This document shows positions 1-10,200 of a stretch of DNA of 64,000 nt, in pieces. The notes below the pieces were generated by a model. That model saw nothing but the letters and a program-made list of their open reading frames with translations, had not been told where the DNA came from and made no database searches. The stretch covers positions 106,247,669-106,311,668 of the forward strand of contig OX439036.1 in assembly GCA_949317995.1 (NCBI GenBank), written 5' to 3'. How positions within the stretch are numbered: position 1 is the stretch's first letter; the number at the start of each line of letters is the position of its first letter. A program made the position numbers and the translations under genes. Source of the stretch: Acholoe squamosa (lineage: Eukaryota; Annelida; Polychaeta; Phyllodocida; Polynoidae).

Positions 1-345
1 GGCAGCCTTTGTTAGCCTCACCAACAGCTCAGAGATGTACTATAGGAAGCCTTTGTCAGCCCCACCAACAGCTCAGACATGTATTACAGGCAGCCTCACC
101 AACAGCACAGAGATGTATTACAGGCAGCCTTTGTCAACCATATCCACAGCTCAGAGATGTACTACAGGCAGCCCTTCTCAGCCTCACCAACAGCTTAGCA
201 ATCTACTAGAGCCAGCCTTTGTTGGCCTCACCAAAGATCTACAAGACACCTTTTTCAGCCTCACCCACATCTCAGGTATCTACCATTGGCAGCCATTGTC
301 TAACAGTTCAGAGATCTACACAAGCACTACAAACGAGACTGATAC
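1..345. repeat. Minisatellite, about 40-45 bp unit
   Basis: Tandem, imperfect copies of a unit containing CCTCACCAACAGCTCAGAGA and TACTACAGGCAGCC run from the window start to about 345. The copies differ by small indels, so several frames stay open by chance; I do not read these as genes. One isolated related unit sits at about 3010-3032. The array probably continues to the left of the window. Confidence 0.85.
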
Positions 346-700
346 CAATTTGCTATAACGTGATAAAAAGCGAATCTTTGTGTCAGGGCCGGTTTAGGTT
401 CATTAAGATGGTTTTTTTTTTGTCTCTGATTAAGGCAGTAATTATCCCTCTTGCAAGAACAGCGACTCCATCCACAGGTATTCACGGACAAGAAATCTTT
501 TCAGCAGATTCATTTTGCTTGATGATGAGGATTACTATCGGATTAATATTACGACGCTATGCATATGGCCTCCTGCAGTTATCACAAGTCAGAGATGAAA
601 ATTAACCACCTTGGATATAAGGTGTACTTTGTGTGTAACAGAAACAGACACCCAACTTCAGGGAATTTTATGGATGATCACATCTATCACTTGGTTTGGA
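346..700. other. No gene seen
   Basis: Unique-looking sequence between the minisatellite and the first TIR element. A 128-codon open frame covers 219-605, but it starts inside the minisatellite and shows no domain or low-complexity protein signature, so I leave it out. Confidence 0.5.
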
Positions 701-1146
701 CTGTAAATTCTCTCATATAAGCCACCGGCTATACTAGAACCAAAGCCTAAGTGTGGCGTATAGAATGAGCCCAAAGTTACTGCTTATAAATACCTTACAG
801 AACAGTAGAAAACCTTCAATCTTTAAGCCTTGGGTGTGGCTTGTAGCTTCTCCATAAGTCGGGGATGCAGTTCAATTGAGAGTGTGGCTTACATGTAGGA
901 TTTTACGGTAGTACTAATTTAATGTAGAATATCCTCGCCTATAAGGCACACCCCCAACCTTTTGCCGATCCTACAAAGGCCATAAAGGTTCATCCTCACA
1001 TATTAGCCTGTCTTATACTACCGTAGATACTCTTGTATAAGCCGCCCCCCTTGTATAAGCCACCCCCTGAGTTTGAGAGAAAGCTATAAGCCTAATTTTT
1101 ATTTGGGTTCTGGTACTAGCCGCGGCTTATACGAGAGAATTTACAG
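701..1146. mobile_element. MITE-like TIR element with a nested relative
   Basis: The left end CTGTAAATTCTCTCATATAA is mirrored by the right end TTATACGAGAGAATTTACAG, giving TIRs of about 30 bp. Inside, a second inverted pair (TTACGGTAGT at about 903 and ACTACCGTAG near 1017) suggests a related element nested in the first. No coding capacity. The family shares the CTCTCRTATAAGCC word with the element at 15521-15745. Superfamily not assigned. Confidence 0.7.
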
Positions 1147-1929
1147 TATATTCCATATAATAACCACACCTGTTCTAAAAACACACCCCCTTTTTTTGGG
1201 CCATAAGCGCGAAAACCAGTAGGAGCTGCTGGGAGAGGGCTTATGGTAGTATTTTCACCTTAAATGCAAAGAATAAAAAGTGAATAAAAGGTGGGTATAG
1301 AGGTGAGGTTATTAGAATTAATCTTTGTTTTAGGTTTTGAGCGTCTCACTGGTGTGCTTATTAGAATGAGTTTGGTATCCCAGGAGCAGTGGGCAGTAAC
1401 AATTTTACGATAGCATCAGGTAGTCACTCAGAAAACCATCATGTGCCCATTACATGATAACTACCAGTCAGCTCATCCGCTGAATTGAAAAACAGCCGGT
1501 TTGGCCAGGAAAGCCTGCTGTTCGCTTCTATTTTAGTTTTCTTTGTGAATTTGTTAGTGGATTCCCATGGGCCGTAAAAAAGCGAAAGTCCCTTCCGTCT
1601 AATTGCTCTGTTTGACATTGGGTTTATTTTTACTGGGTGTCAAAACCCTTTCCCTTCTTTAAGTGTTGTGTTCCTTTTGCAGCTATCTTCCCTGTAATTT
1701 AGGAAAAATGTCAAATACCTTTCATCTTCCTTGTTTTCTATGTTTTACTGTGTACATAAAGCTTTTAAAGCCTTGTGCAGTCTAAAGAGGTTTACAGGTA
1801 AATGTTATTTACGATTGGTGCATGCGGTATCCGCCCCCATGGGACAATACGCAAAGAAGACAAGAGGCGCGCATCAAAGACGGCTGTATAGACACTACTA
1901 CAGGTGAATATGGACACCTGCCAACAGAC
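1147..1929. other. No gene seen
   Basis: Non-coding sequence with no recognisable gene, RNA or clear repeat boundary. Confidence 0.5.
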
Positions 1930-2420
1930 AGGTAAATGTACACCACTAGACTTGAACAGGTTCTAATTTTTCTGTAATATTCATTATTTAACAATCTATA
2001 GGATTAGACTATATATGCAGAGATTGGTGGTCTACAATAGATTCATCTTGTAATGATGAACAGGTTAATTTAACCTATTACAAATTTATACAAGCCTAAT
2101 ATTTCTGCACTATTCATTGAAAAGGGTAAACAGTTGAATGTACAATACTAGACTTGTAAAGGGCTTACTATTTCTGCAATATTCAATTTGTAACAGCATA
2201 TGGAATTAGACTTATGTAGGGCCTGGTTTTACAATATATTCCTTTTGTATCAATATTACATTATTACTATCATCTTATTGCTGTGACAATTAATGTGCTC
2301 CTATGCAAATGTAATGAATACAAACAAGTATGTAATATATAGCCTTAGAATATTCATTTTGTTACAGTCACCAAGTACTTACATATAGAGCCTAATTTTT
2401 CAAGGAAAACTGAGATGAGA
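1930..2420. repeat. Degenerate tandem repeat, about 115-150 bp period
   Basis: Three or so diverged copies of a unit with the order GTAAATGTACA, CTAGACTTG, TTTCTGTAATATTCA and GGAATTAGACTT. Copies are AT-rich and carry indels. No coding capacity. Confidence 0.55.
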
Positions 2421-3129
2421 AATTCCAGGACAATCTGAGCTAATGTATTCATTTGAAAAAAAAATGAAGATTTTAGGATGTATGTCCAAACTGTCCTCAT
2501 GGATCAATCATTTTCAAAAACCATTGCATTATTAAGCTATGATGTAATCAAAGAGGTCACATGATCAGGCTCTACAATACGCAGCCTATGTATTACACGG
2601 CCCCGAGTAATACGGTATTATAATGCAAAATCTATGGCCCCTTGTTATCTACCATGAGATAAGGTATTTGCCTTTATTAAATGGAGAATAATATTTTCAG
2701 TCACACCTAATGCCAATTGTGCATGGACTAAGGCATCCACAGTTTTAGGATTTCACTGAATTTATAAGACATGGTTTCATTGCATTTATCAATTATCAAA
2801 TTATATTGGCACTGAAACTGCAAGAATAGCCTATGTATCCTCCCCTAGTCCCCCCAAGCCTTCTCCTTTCATGTCATCTCTTTTACAAGATCACTCGTAA
2901 TTTGAAGCCCCTTAAGCAGTCAATAACACCAATAAAATTGATCTGGCGTCAATTGAAAAGAAATCTTTGTCTTTCAAAACAGTTTTCCTGCCAGAAAGTG
3001 ACAAATTCCTGTCAGCCTCACCAACAGCTTAGGTGGGAGATTGGCTACTGAATTTACTCTACAAAGAGGCCACATAGCACTCTGAGGGATGCTTATGCAT
3101 TAGTCTGTAATGGTTCGTATCGACTTATA
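2421..3129. other. No gene seen
   Basis: AT-rich non-coding sequence. It includes one stray unit of the 1-345 minisatellite at about 3010-3032. Confidence 0.45.
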
Positions 3130-3468
3130 TGTTGGGTGGCTCGTTGGCTCGCTTATCACTAGAGATACCAACACAACACGAGTAGTTCGGGTTGGGCAAA
3201 GCCCCGGATACCCCTACCTCTCGGGTAGGACTTTATTTAAGTTTCAATAGATTATACTGAGCGTCTTGACTGGACCACGTCCAGTCCCCTTCTGCCGCTC
3301 GTCCGGCTTCTTAGTAGAAGCTGGACGCGAGGCATGGTGCTGCCCCCTCTTGTACCAACGGGGTATCGCAAAGCGACACCTAGCTGGCATAGAAGGAACA
3401 AGCACCACACGAACACGTCTCTCGGATGAACGGCACTAATATATATACAACGATGCCGGCCCCTACAA
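3130..3468. mobile_element. Unclassified GC-richer insertion, possibly a solo LTR
   Basis: A sharply bounded block begins TGTTGGGTGG and ends CCCCTACA, matching the TG...CA ends usual for LTRs and an LTR-like length of about 340 bp. It is richer in G and C than its flanks and holds a short palindrome around GACTGGACCACGTCCAGTC. I see no matching target duplication and no retroelement genes beside it, so the LTR reading is a guess; it could equally be another repeat. Confidence 0.3.
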
Positions 3469-4500
3469 GTCCATCACACCCATTGGTCTTCATGATGCAT
3501 GAATGAAGAAACTGAAAAAATATGTTCTCAAAATAATGATGGGTCTGTAGCATTATCATTCCTACCGAAAACCTGAACTAGATGCTTATAAAATTAGGCT
3601 TTCTCATTTTTAAGCTAACAGTCCCATCAGAAGAACCACTTTCAAGATTTCTATTTTTGTTTTCTCAAAACCATTTTTGTGTTGTGTTATTTCTTGAAAG
3701 AAGAACATTCATTTTTGCTGAGCTCGTTGCCTTTTATTGTCCATGCAGTGTAGAAGGTCTAATTAGTTCTGTCATGTCTTGATTGTGCCACGAGATGTTT
3801 GTAATTACTCTCGTGTTTCTGTGTGGTTAAGCATCAACTAAGGAAAATATCATTTTACAACTACCACAACATCCTTTGGTAGCATACACTTGAATGCAAA
3901 TACATGAGGATTTTATTTTGTGATTTTCCACCAAAATCAGCTTAAATGGCATTTGCTCAAAGTCTATCCCTGGCTTATATCATGACAGGGGTTTTATTGT
4001 AATAGATAATAGAGAAAGGTGTTCACATTTTGCTCCAAAATCGGCTTATATCATTTTCTCAAAGTCTACCCCTGGTTTATGATATCTCAAAAGATAAGTG
4101 AGTCTTTTCCCAAATTAGTCTTTGCTTTTACCAGTCACTGTTCTGGTGGGAAAAAGCAAGTATTTTCACTCTTTCGGATTATCATTACCAAAGGCACCTT
4201 AAACCACCACACAATCCTTAAACCATATACGAAAGGGTTGAGGGTTGTAATGGCTGTCTATGAGTGAGTCTATCTCGAGAGCGTGGGACTAAAATTGCAG
4301 GAATTGAGCAGGAAAACAGTGTAGCAATGTCATCAAATCTTCAGGAAAGCACACTGGTTGTCTCGTGACCAATCTGACAAGGTTTTTCTATATGAAAAAA
4401 CCCCTTTTAACCCCATTTTAGGAGTTTTTAATCTGAAGCTACCGGCGAGTGAGCGGTATTAGGGGTCGCTACAACCCATACATGCTAACCTGTATATGCT
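3469..4500. repeat. Non-coding, with a roughly 95 bp direct duplication
   Basis: The segment at about 3941-3990 (CCAAAATCAGCTTAAATGGC...) recurs at about 4033-4085 (CCAAAATCGGCTTATATCAT...), each followed by CTCAAAGTCTA. The open frames here have no protein-like features. Confidence 0.5.
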
Positions 4501-4534
4501 GAGTCACAACGGACTGACAATCTACTAGTTCAAC

Positions 4535-5131
4535 ATGGCGGCGAAATATGAACAGGAGAGAGACCACACACCACTATCGGAGGCTGTCAGGGATATAAGA
4601 ACATTGAACCTAGGCAAAAAGGATTCCCCAATAATAACTCTACAGGAAAAAACAGGTGAGGCTCTGAGTTTGTACAGGGAGGAGGCCACCACAATGGGAG
4701 ATAATATCAAATGGAACAATGAAGAAATTGTCCAACTTAAAAATAGAAATGACACACTAGAAAATGAACTAAAGCGTCTAAAAATTGAAATGGCTGAGGT
4801 ACAACGTGCTACTAGAGTAAATAAGTCTGCCATTGAAGACAATACAGAGCTAATCTCAGTGTTAGATAATAATTTGAGGAGAAATATTGTTGTCGACGGT
4901 CTGGCCTATCAAGAAGGTGAACGTACCAAAGATGTTGCATACCAGTTACTCCTAGGTATTGATCCTTCCCTTGACTACTACGATATAGATTATGCTTTTC
5001 GCCAGGGTCCACCAAATAAGACCATTCGAACCATGGTCATTGTCATGACAAAAGCCTGTGTAAGAGACTATATATTGTCAAGAAAAGGGGAATTAAAGCA
5101 CAAGAAACCTTCGGTTTTTCCTATCAGATGA
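4535..5131 (+). CDS. LINE ORF1-like protein, N-terminal part
   Basis: The 198 codons begin at an ATG in good context (CAACATGG). Residues about 55-115 are a charged heptad-rich coiled coil. From about residue 113 (NIVVDGL) a segment with alternating hydrophobic residues resembles the RRM-type RNA-binding domain of L1-like ORF1 proteins. It contains YAFRQG and RTMVIVM, as expected for the central strands. The frame stops at 5131, but the same protein evidently continues in the frame one base away, which is open from at least 5100 and reads LSDDSNPAIKK before the NADAR block. The switch lies in the T/C run at 5115-5121. It may be a mutation, a sequencing error or a real frameshift site. ORF1 proteins bind LINE RNA as trimers; that role is inferred from the architecture only. 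No reverse transcriptase follows. Confidence 0.55.
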   Translation: MAAKYEQERDHTPLSEAVRDIRTLNLGKKDSPIITLQEKTGEALSLYREEATTMGDNIKWNNEEIVQLKNRNDTLENELKRLKIEMAEVQRATRVNKSAIEDNTELISVLDNNLRRNIVVDGLAYQEGERTKDVAYQLLLGIDPSLDYYDIDYAFRQGPPNKTIRTMVIVMTKACVRDYILSRKGELKHKKPSVFPIR

Positions 5132-5165
5132 CTCTAATCCAGCCATAAAAAAGCAAAAATCTGAT

Positions 5166-6344
5166 GTGAGATCCATAGCTTATCTAGGTCAGGATGCAGG
5201 CATAGACGTTAAACCAAGAGGGAGAGGCTTGCTGGTCAATGGAAAATACTACCCACATAAGGCGCTGAAAGACCTCCCCCCAGAGTTGCAGCTTGCAAAT
5301 GCGAAAACAGTAGTTACAGACAGTTATGTGGCCTACCAAGGCGAGTTAGCCCCACTATCAAACTTCTATGAGTGCAAGATTGAAACAGAAGGCTTAATTT
5401 TCAACAGTGTGGAGCAAGGCTTTGCCTATGCTAAAGCTAAATTTGCAGGAAAGCACATGAAGGCTAAAAAAATCATGGATTGTGATACGCCTCTAGATGC
5501 TAAGAAACTTGCAAAATTTGAATGTGAAAGATGGCGCAATATAGATGAAGATAAACTCCAGGCTCTGAACATTTTAAAATATGAGCAGGACAAAAATCTT
5601 CTTAAAATACTACTAGGAACAGGTCATAGAAAACTACTAGAGTGTGTGTCATCTCCTCATTGGGGGACCAATACATCGATAAACTCGAAATTATTGAAGG
5701 ATGGATCATACTCTGGTAAGAACAGAGGAGGTGTAATTCTTATGGAAGTTAGACGAATCCTACGTGAGAAACATCCGGACTTAGCCAGAGAAGTTATGGA
5801 GCAAACCAACCCAAATGCCATAGATGTTCAACAGGCTCCTACAGCTCCAATAACTACTGCTCCTACTCCCCCAACCTCCACCACAGCGACAGCCCCGATC
5901 CCTCCAGGACAAATGCTACTGGTGGCAGCTCATACCGCAACTACTGCTCAACCTACGACTGCCCATACTACAGCTGCCCAGACAACGGATGCCCTGACTA
6001 CTGACGCAAAGATAACTGGTGCTCACCCTCCTTCGGATCGGACAACAGTGATCACCTCTTCACCAGTTACCACCATAATACCTGTGACCATCCCAGCCAC
6101 CACCAAACAGACTATAACTATGGATGAACTACAGGCTGCTCATGGTTCTCCTCCACCAAAAACTACTACTACGATGACTTATTCAACCAATGCTCAAAAT
6201 CCTATTATGTCGACTAGTAGAAGATCAAGTGCTAGACAGCAAGACAAATCGAAGAAACATTTAGATAAAGAGAAAATTGAGAAAAGTCAAGGATCGAACA
6301 AGCTACAAAGAATGCTCACTGCTTTCAGCCCTAATAAAAAATGA
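5166..6344 (+). CDS. NADAR-domain protein fused behind the ORF1-like region
   Basis: The first 50 residues (VNGKYYPHKAL, DLPPEL) look like the C-terminal domain of an ORF1 protein. Residues about 52-200 are a clear NADAR (YbiA-like) domain: LAPLSNF, SVEQ in the place of the usual S.EH, KAKFAG, LKYEQDKNLLKILLGTGHR, WGT and SGKNRGG followed by LMEVRRIL. Residues about 220-345 are a Pro/Thr/Ala-rich linker, and the end is Lys-rich. NADAR proteins are N-glycosidases; some act on riboflavin intermediates, and bacterial ones are antitoxins that remove ADP-ribose from guanine. The listed start is a GTG inside an open frame; real translation probably comes from the ATG at 4535 across the frame switch. 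It could be a LINE ORF1 variant, an ORF1-only element or a captured gene. No LINE ORF2 is visible before the gap at 6803. Confidence 0.65.
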   Translation: MRSIAYLGQDAGIDVKPRGRGLLVNGKYYPHKALKDLPPELQLANAKTVVTDSYVAYQGELAPLSNFYECKIETEGLIFNSVEQGFAYAKAKFAGKHMKAKKIMDCDTPLDAKKLAKFECERWRNIDEDKLQALNILKYEQDKNLLKILLGTGHRKLLECVSSPHWGTNTSINSKLLKDGSYSGKNRGGVILMEVRRILREKHPDLAREVMEQTNPNAIDVQQAPTAPITTAPTPPTSTTATAPIPPGQMLLVAAHTATTAQPTTAHTTAAQTTDALTTDAKITGAHPPSDRTTVITSSPVTTIIPVTIPATTKQTITMDELQAAHGSPPPKTTTTMTYSTNAQNPIMSTSRRSSARQQDKSKKHLDKEKIEKSQGSNKLQRMLTAFSPNKK

Positions 6345-6802
6345 TAATAATAATTTCGAATAGACATGACATACCAATTGTTCCCAAAAGCATTATGCTG
6401 ATACAGGACTGAGTGTATGTATCTCTATTTGATTTATGAAGTCTTTCAAACAGTAGAGTAGAGGGGAATGTGTTATATTTCAACGAGCTGATTTTGAGCT
6501 TTGTTAATGCACTACTAACATGATAATCTAAACTATATCTTCGTATCACTGGGCGCGCTTGGTTTAGCATTGAAACATACAGCGTCCAAAAATAACTGCT
6601 CCCTATGCTTTGTCAACAGCGTCTCCGGGTCATCGGACGCGCTTGGTTTAACATTGAAACGACTGACCCACTGACCTCATGTATAGGTGTAGAATAGAAT
6701 ATACTTAGCGGTTACATACCAGGCTACCTATTTCTTTCCACATATGATTATAATTTGTTATTATCTATCAACCTTACGTTATCATAACCGATAAAGCAAT
6801 AC
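6345..6802. other. Non-coding; short direct repeat
   Basis: Likely the 3' non-coding part of the ORF1-NADAR unit, then unassigned sequence. The word GCGCGCTTGGTTTAGCATTG at about 6551 recurs with one or two changes at about 6638. No gene recognised. Confidence 0.45.
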
Positions 6803-7002
6803 NNNNNNNNNNNNNNNNNNNNNNNNNNNNNNNNNNNNNNNNNNNNNNNNNNNNNNNNNNNNNNNNNNNNNNNNNNNNNNNNNNNNNNNNNNNNNNNNNN
6901 NNNNNNNNNNNNNNNNNNNNNNNNNNNNNNNNNNNNNNNNNNNNNNNNNNNNNNNNNNNNNNNNNNNNNNNNNNNNNNNNNNNNNNNNNNNNNNNNNNNN
7001 NN
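6803..7002. other. Assembly gap, 200 N
   Basis: Exactly 200 undetermined bases, the fixed size used by scaffolding software. The true distance and adjacency across it are unknown. The virus-like element begins, as far as we can see, right at its edge. Confidence 0.99.
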
Positions 7003-7013
7003 GTGAAGACATA

Positions 7014-7562
7014 ATGACAGATATAATATATCATACTAAAAAACTGAAAAAAAAAGAAGATGAATTAAAACAAGGAACTCATGACCTGAAAGGGGGGGCA
7101 ACTAACATATTAGATATAACTCCTCCTACTTTCACAAATGTGTCTATGGATGATGATGATGATGATGATAATGATGAATATCCTTCAGATGATGAATATG
7201 AATCTAAGAATTTATTTTCTCCCAAAGATTTACCACCTTTTTCCAAAAGTAAAATGCATACCTCAACTCCAAAAAGCATATCACTTGGAAAAATTTTAGA
7301 AACCAAAACTCCTGTTTTTTCACCTTTAACCAAAACATCACCTATACCTACTGTAAGTAAATCCCCTGTTTTACAGCAAAAAACATTATTGAAAAAAGAC
7401 ATTTTTACTAGAGAAGAAGATGAGGACACAGAAGCATCTGTACAACTACATCCTAGACAAAAAATATATGAGCAAGAGTCTTTACTTTTAAGCAAACGAA
7501 AGCCTAAACCAAATAAATTGTTTTTAGGAAAAGAGTGGGTAACAAACTGGAGAAAAAAATAA
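7014..7562 (+). CDS. Acidic, Ser/Thr-Pro-rich protein of fossil 1
   Basis: The frame holds 182 codons from the first ATG after the gap, but is open upstream into the Ns, so the true start may be lost. A charged N-terminus is followed by a run of aspartates (MDDDDDDDND), then many S/T-P pairs and a basic C-terminus ending in WRKK. It is low in hydrophobic residues and probably disordered. No family recognised. Its place just before the pVI/pX-like and capsid genes suggests a structural or assembly role, by analogy only. Confidence 0.5.
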   Translation: MTDIIYHTKKLKKKEDELKQGTHDLKGGATNILDITPPTFTNVSMDDDDDDDNDEYPSDDEYESKNLFSPKDLPPFSKSKMHTSTPKSISLGKILETKTPVFSPLTKTSPIPTVSKSPVLQQKTLLKKDIFTREEDEDTEASVQLHPRQKIYEQESLLLSKRKPKPNKLFLGKEWVTNWRKK

Positions 7563-7679
7563 GAGAAAATAAAGTTGAGATAAGATGAGATATACTTTAT
7601 TTTAATAAATCTTTTCTTTTAATTTATATATATATATATATATTATACGATTTTCCTTCATTTAAATTTTATTTAAAGA

Positions 7680-8159
7680 ATGGTTATGCACCAACATTAC
7701 AGTTCAAACCAAAGGAAAAACGATAGAGCATTATATCACAACTTATTTGAAAAAAAAAATGCCTATCCTCTTCAATACATTCAACATGGTCAAGGGCTCC
7801 CAGTTTTCATGGGGACTAAATATCAAAAAGGATATGGTTTAGGTAATATTTTTGCTGGCTTATTCAAAAAAGTTGTTCCACTTATAGCACCAGTGCTTAA
7901 GTCAGCTGCTAAAGGAGTAGGCAAAAGAATGTTAAAAGGAGGGATAAATGTTGCAGAAAATGTTTTATCTGGAGGGAACATAAAAGAGGCATTAAAAGAT
8001 GAGGCTCAATCCGGCTTAAATGATTTAAGTTCAAGCGCTTTAAATTATGTAGGAAACAGAATAAATAAACCTAAAACCAAAAAAAGAATTAACTCTAGCA
8101 CCAAAAGATCCAAAATTAAAAAAAACAAAAAAACATACTCAAGAGATATTTTTGATTAG
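7680..8159 (+). CDS. Adenovirus pVI/pX-like minor virion protein of fossil 1
   Basis: The frame encodes 159 residues. The middle (about 58-105) has GLGNIFAGLFKKVVPLIAPV and then Ala/Gly/Lys-rich amphipathic helices, the pattern of the membrane-active minor capsid proteins found beside the hexon-like gene in adenoviruses and Polintons. The C-terminus is strongly basic (KKRINSSTKRSKIKKNKK). It lies directly before the capsid gene on the same strand. In related viruses such proteins help the particle cross membranes; here this is inferred from position and composition. Confidence 0.55.
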   Translation: MVMHQHYSSNQRKNDRALYHNLFEKKNAYPLQYIQHGQGLPVFMGTKYQKGYGLGNIFAGLFKKVVPLIAPVLKSAAKGVGKRMLKGGINVAENVLSGGNIKEALKDEAQSGLNDLSSSALNYVGNRINKPKTKKRINSSTKRSKIKKNKKTYSRDIFD

Positions 8160-8225
8160 CCAAACTTAAAATATACTGCTGGGATAGACACCTATAGAAA
8201 GTTAAAAAAGTAAAAACAATTTAAA

Positions 8226-9575
8226 ATGTCACTCATAGATGAGAGTCCTTGTCACTGTATAAGTTCAGATTTAGATTTTGACAGTGTGCCTTTAGCAAAT
8301 ACTTCTGTTGAAAAAAACTATTATGAAAAAGTTGAGCCTACGGCATCTGCAAACAGTGGTACTGTTCAATTTTCTCTTAAGTCAAACAACAAGGATTTCA
8401 TTTCTTTACATGACAGCTTTATCCAAATAAAAGCAAAAATATTAAAAGAAGACAAAACAGCTCCAAGTGCTCCTGATGCAAACACTCCAAATGTAATTAA
8501 AGACGAAGCAAGGGTGTTTCCAGTAAACTTTTTTGGAGCAAGCATATTTAAAAATGTAAAAGCATTCATCAATGGTATAAGGATATCAGAAAGTAATGAC
8601 TTATATGCATACAAAGCTATGTTTGAAATGCTGCTTAGCTATGATCCATTAGTTGCTAGCCGACTGGGTATACTATCTTTATTTTACAAAGACACCAAAG
8701 ATTTTAATGAAATAGAAAACGTAAATAGTAATACACACAATGCAGGTGTCAAGCAGCGCTATAATTTAACTAAAAACGGAACAGAAATAGAAATGTTGTG
8801 TCGAGTTCACAATGACTTGTTCGCACAAACTAAGATGTTTCCAGGGGATTTACCTCTTATCATAGAATTCGATAGATCAGATGAAAAGTTTTGTTTAATG
8901 GCAAAAGAAGCTGACAAAAAATATATAATTCAAATAGAAGATATGAATATGTTCATAAAAAGATATCGCCTAACAGATAGTTTTTACAATGAATTAATGA
9001 GAGCACGATTAGATCAGAATTTCACTTTAAAATATAATATGAGGAAAACATTAATGAAATATGTTACTTTTGGTCCTAATAAATCAATATTACAAGGATC
9101 ACATATTGTAAATAACACAGAATTACCAAAAAGAGTCATTATCTCTTTAGTAAGACTCGATGGCTTCGCGGGTCATTATAATCATAATCCATTTAAATTT
9201 GATAACTTCAATGTAACAGAAGTAGAATTAAAAGTTAACGATGGAGGTACACCTTTTTATCAATATAATATAGATTTTCCCAACAATAAATATTTCATGG
9301 CATATTTAGCTATGCTAAAAGGTACAGGAAATATATTCAGAAATGAACCTGTGAATATAACCCCTGAAGAATTTAAAAATGGATATGCGCTTTACTGTTT
9401 TGATTTATCAAGAAATGGAATTAATTCAGAAACGTTTGAACTATCAGAAAACGGATCTTTAAGCTTCACTTTTAAATTGGGAACAGTCCCCACCCATGGA
9501 ATAGCAGCTGTTATTTATTTAGAATACGATTCTCTTTTAATATTGGGACCTAACAATGCCACTTCATTAAAATAA
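8226..9575 (+). CDS. Polinton/adintovirus-type major capsid protein (double jelly-roll)
   Basis: The frame encodes 449 residues and is open throughout. The sequence resembles the hexon-like capsid proteins of Polintons and adintoviruses: an N-terminal region with NSGTVQFSLKSNNKDFISLH, the words NVKAFINGIRI and LPLIIEFDRSD, and a C-terminal jelly-roll with FSFTFKL-like strands and YLEYDSLL near the end. The length suits a double jelly-roll capsid protein. Treated as a fossil; the reading frame looks whole. It is followed after only four bases by the protease gene. Confidence 0.85.
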   Translation: MSLIDESPCHCISSDLDFDSVPLANTSVEKNYYEKVEPTASANSGTVQFSLKSNNKDFISLHDSFIQIKAKILKEDKTAPSAPDANTPNVIKDEARVFPVNFFGASIFKNVKAFINGIRISESNDLYAYKAMFEMLLSYDPLVASRLGILSLFYKDTKDFNEIENVNSNTHNAGVKQRYNLTKNGTEIEMLCRVHNDLFAQTKMFPGDLPLIIEFDRSDEKFCLMAKEADKKYIIQIEDMNMFIKRYRLTDSFYNELMRARLDQNFTLKYNMRKTLMKYVTFGPNKSILQGSHIVNNTELPKRVIISLVRLDGFAGHYNHNPFKFDNFNVTEVELKVNDGGTPFYQYNIDFPNNKYFMAYLAMLKGTGNIFRNEPVNITPEEFKNGYALYCFDLSRNGINSETFELSENGSLSFTFKLGTVPTHGIAAVIYLEYDSLLILGPNNATSLK

Positions 9576-9579
9576 TAAA

Positions 9580-10107
9580 ATGAACGGTGAGGAATTAATA
9601 AGCATTTTAGAAAAAGATAAAAATATAACCAAAGGAAATTATGGTATTTATGCAGCAGATAAAATCCCCATTATAAAATCTTATCCTACAGCTTTCATAG
9701 CAAATACAGATGTAAGCTATCTTCCTGGAGAACACTGGGTAGCATTTTATTTTAAATCTAAAAATAATATTCCTGAATATTTTGATTCATATGGATTACC
9801 TCCAATAAGATATTCTTTTTTAAAAAAATTATCCAAAAAATACAAATATTCTTCACATACTATACAAGCACTAACATCTTTAAGATGTGGAGAATACTGC
9901 TTATATTTTTTAAAAAAAAGAGCCTCTAATATAAGCATGCAAAAAATTATATCTAGTTTTTCTTCTGACACTTTGTGGAATGAAAAAAAGATTCAACTCT
10001 ACATAAATAAACAAATAAACACTCCTGTGAATAAAAAAAGAAAAGGATCCAACTATGGACAATATAGCATTAAACATTGTGATTTCATAAACAACTTAAA
10101 AAAATGA
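9580..10107 (+). CDS. Adenain-type cysteine protease (maturation protease)
   Basis: The frame encodes 175 residues. The order of landmarks is that of the adenovirus/Polinton maturation protease family: GEHWVAFYF, then EYFDSYG, then RCGEYCLYFL. The protein is shorter than adenovirus protease but normal for Polintons. In this family the enzyme cuts capsid precursors during assembly. It lies immediately after the capsid gene. Treated as a fossil; the frame looks whole. Confidence 0.85.
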   Translation: MNGEELISILEKDKNITKGNYGIYAADKIPIIKSYPTAFIANTDVSYLPGEHWVAFYFKSKNNIPEYFDSYGLPPIRYSFLKKLSKKYKYSSHTIQALTSLRCGEYCLYFLKKRASNISMQKIISSFSSDTLWNEKKIQLYINKQINTPVNKKRKGSNYGQYSIKHCDFINNLKK

Positions 10108-10200
10108 AAAGCTTTATATAAAAACAAAAATTTAAATGTTTTTTTTTTCACAATTTCCACACATTTATTGTTAAAAAATTAAATAACTATTAAAAACACT

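Noticed and set aside
9-605. Open frames of 66-128 codons at the window start
   Set aside because: They translate the 40-45 bp minisatellite in different frames.
4525-5015. Minus-strand frames opposite the ORF1-like gene
   Set aside because: They are shadows of a plus-strand gene with clear coiled-coil and RNA-binding features.
7079-7495. Minus-strand Ser-rich frame opposite the acidic gene of fossil 1
   Set aside because: Its poly-Ser run is simply the complement of the GAT/GAC (Asp) run on the coding strand.
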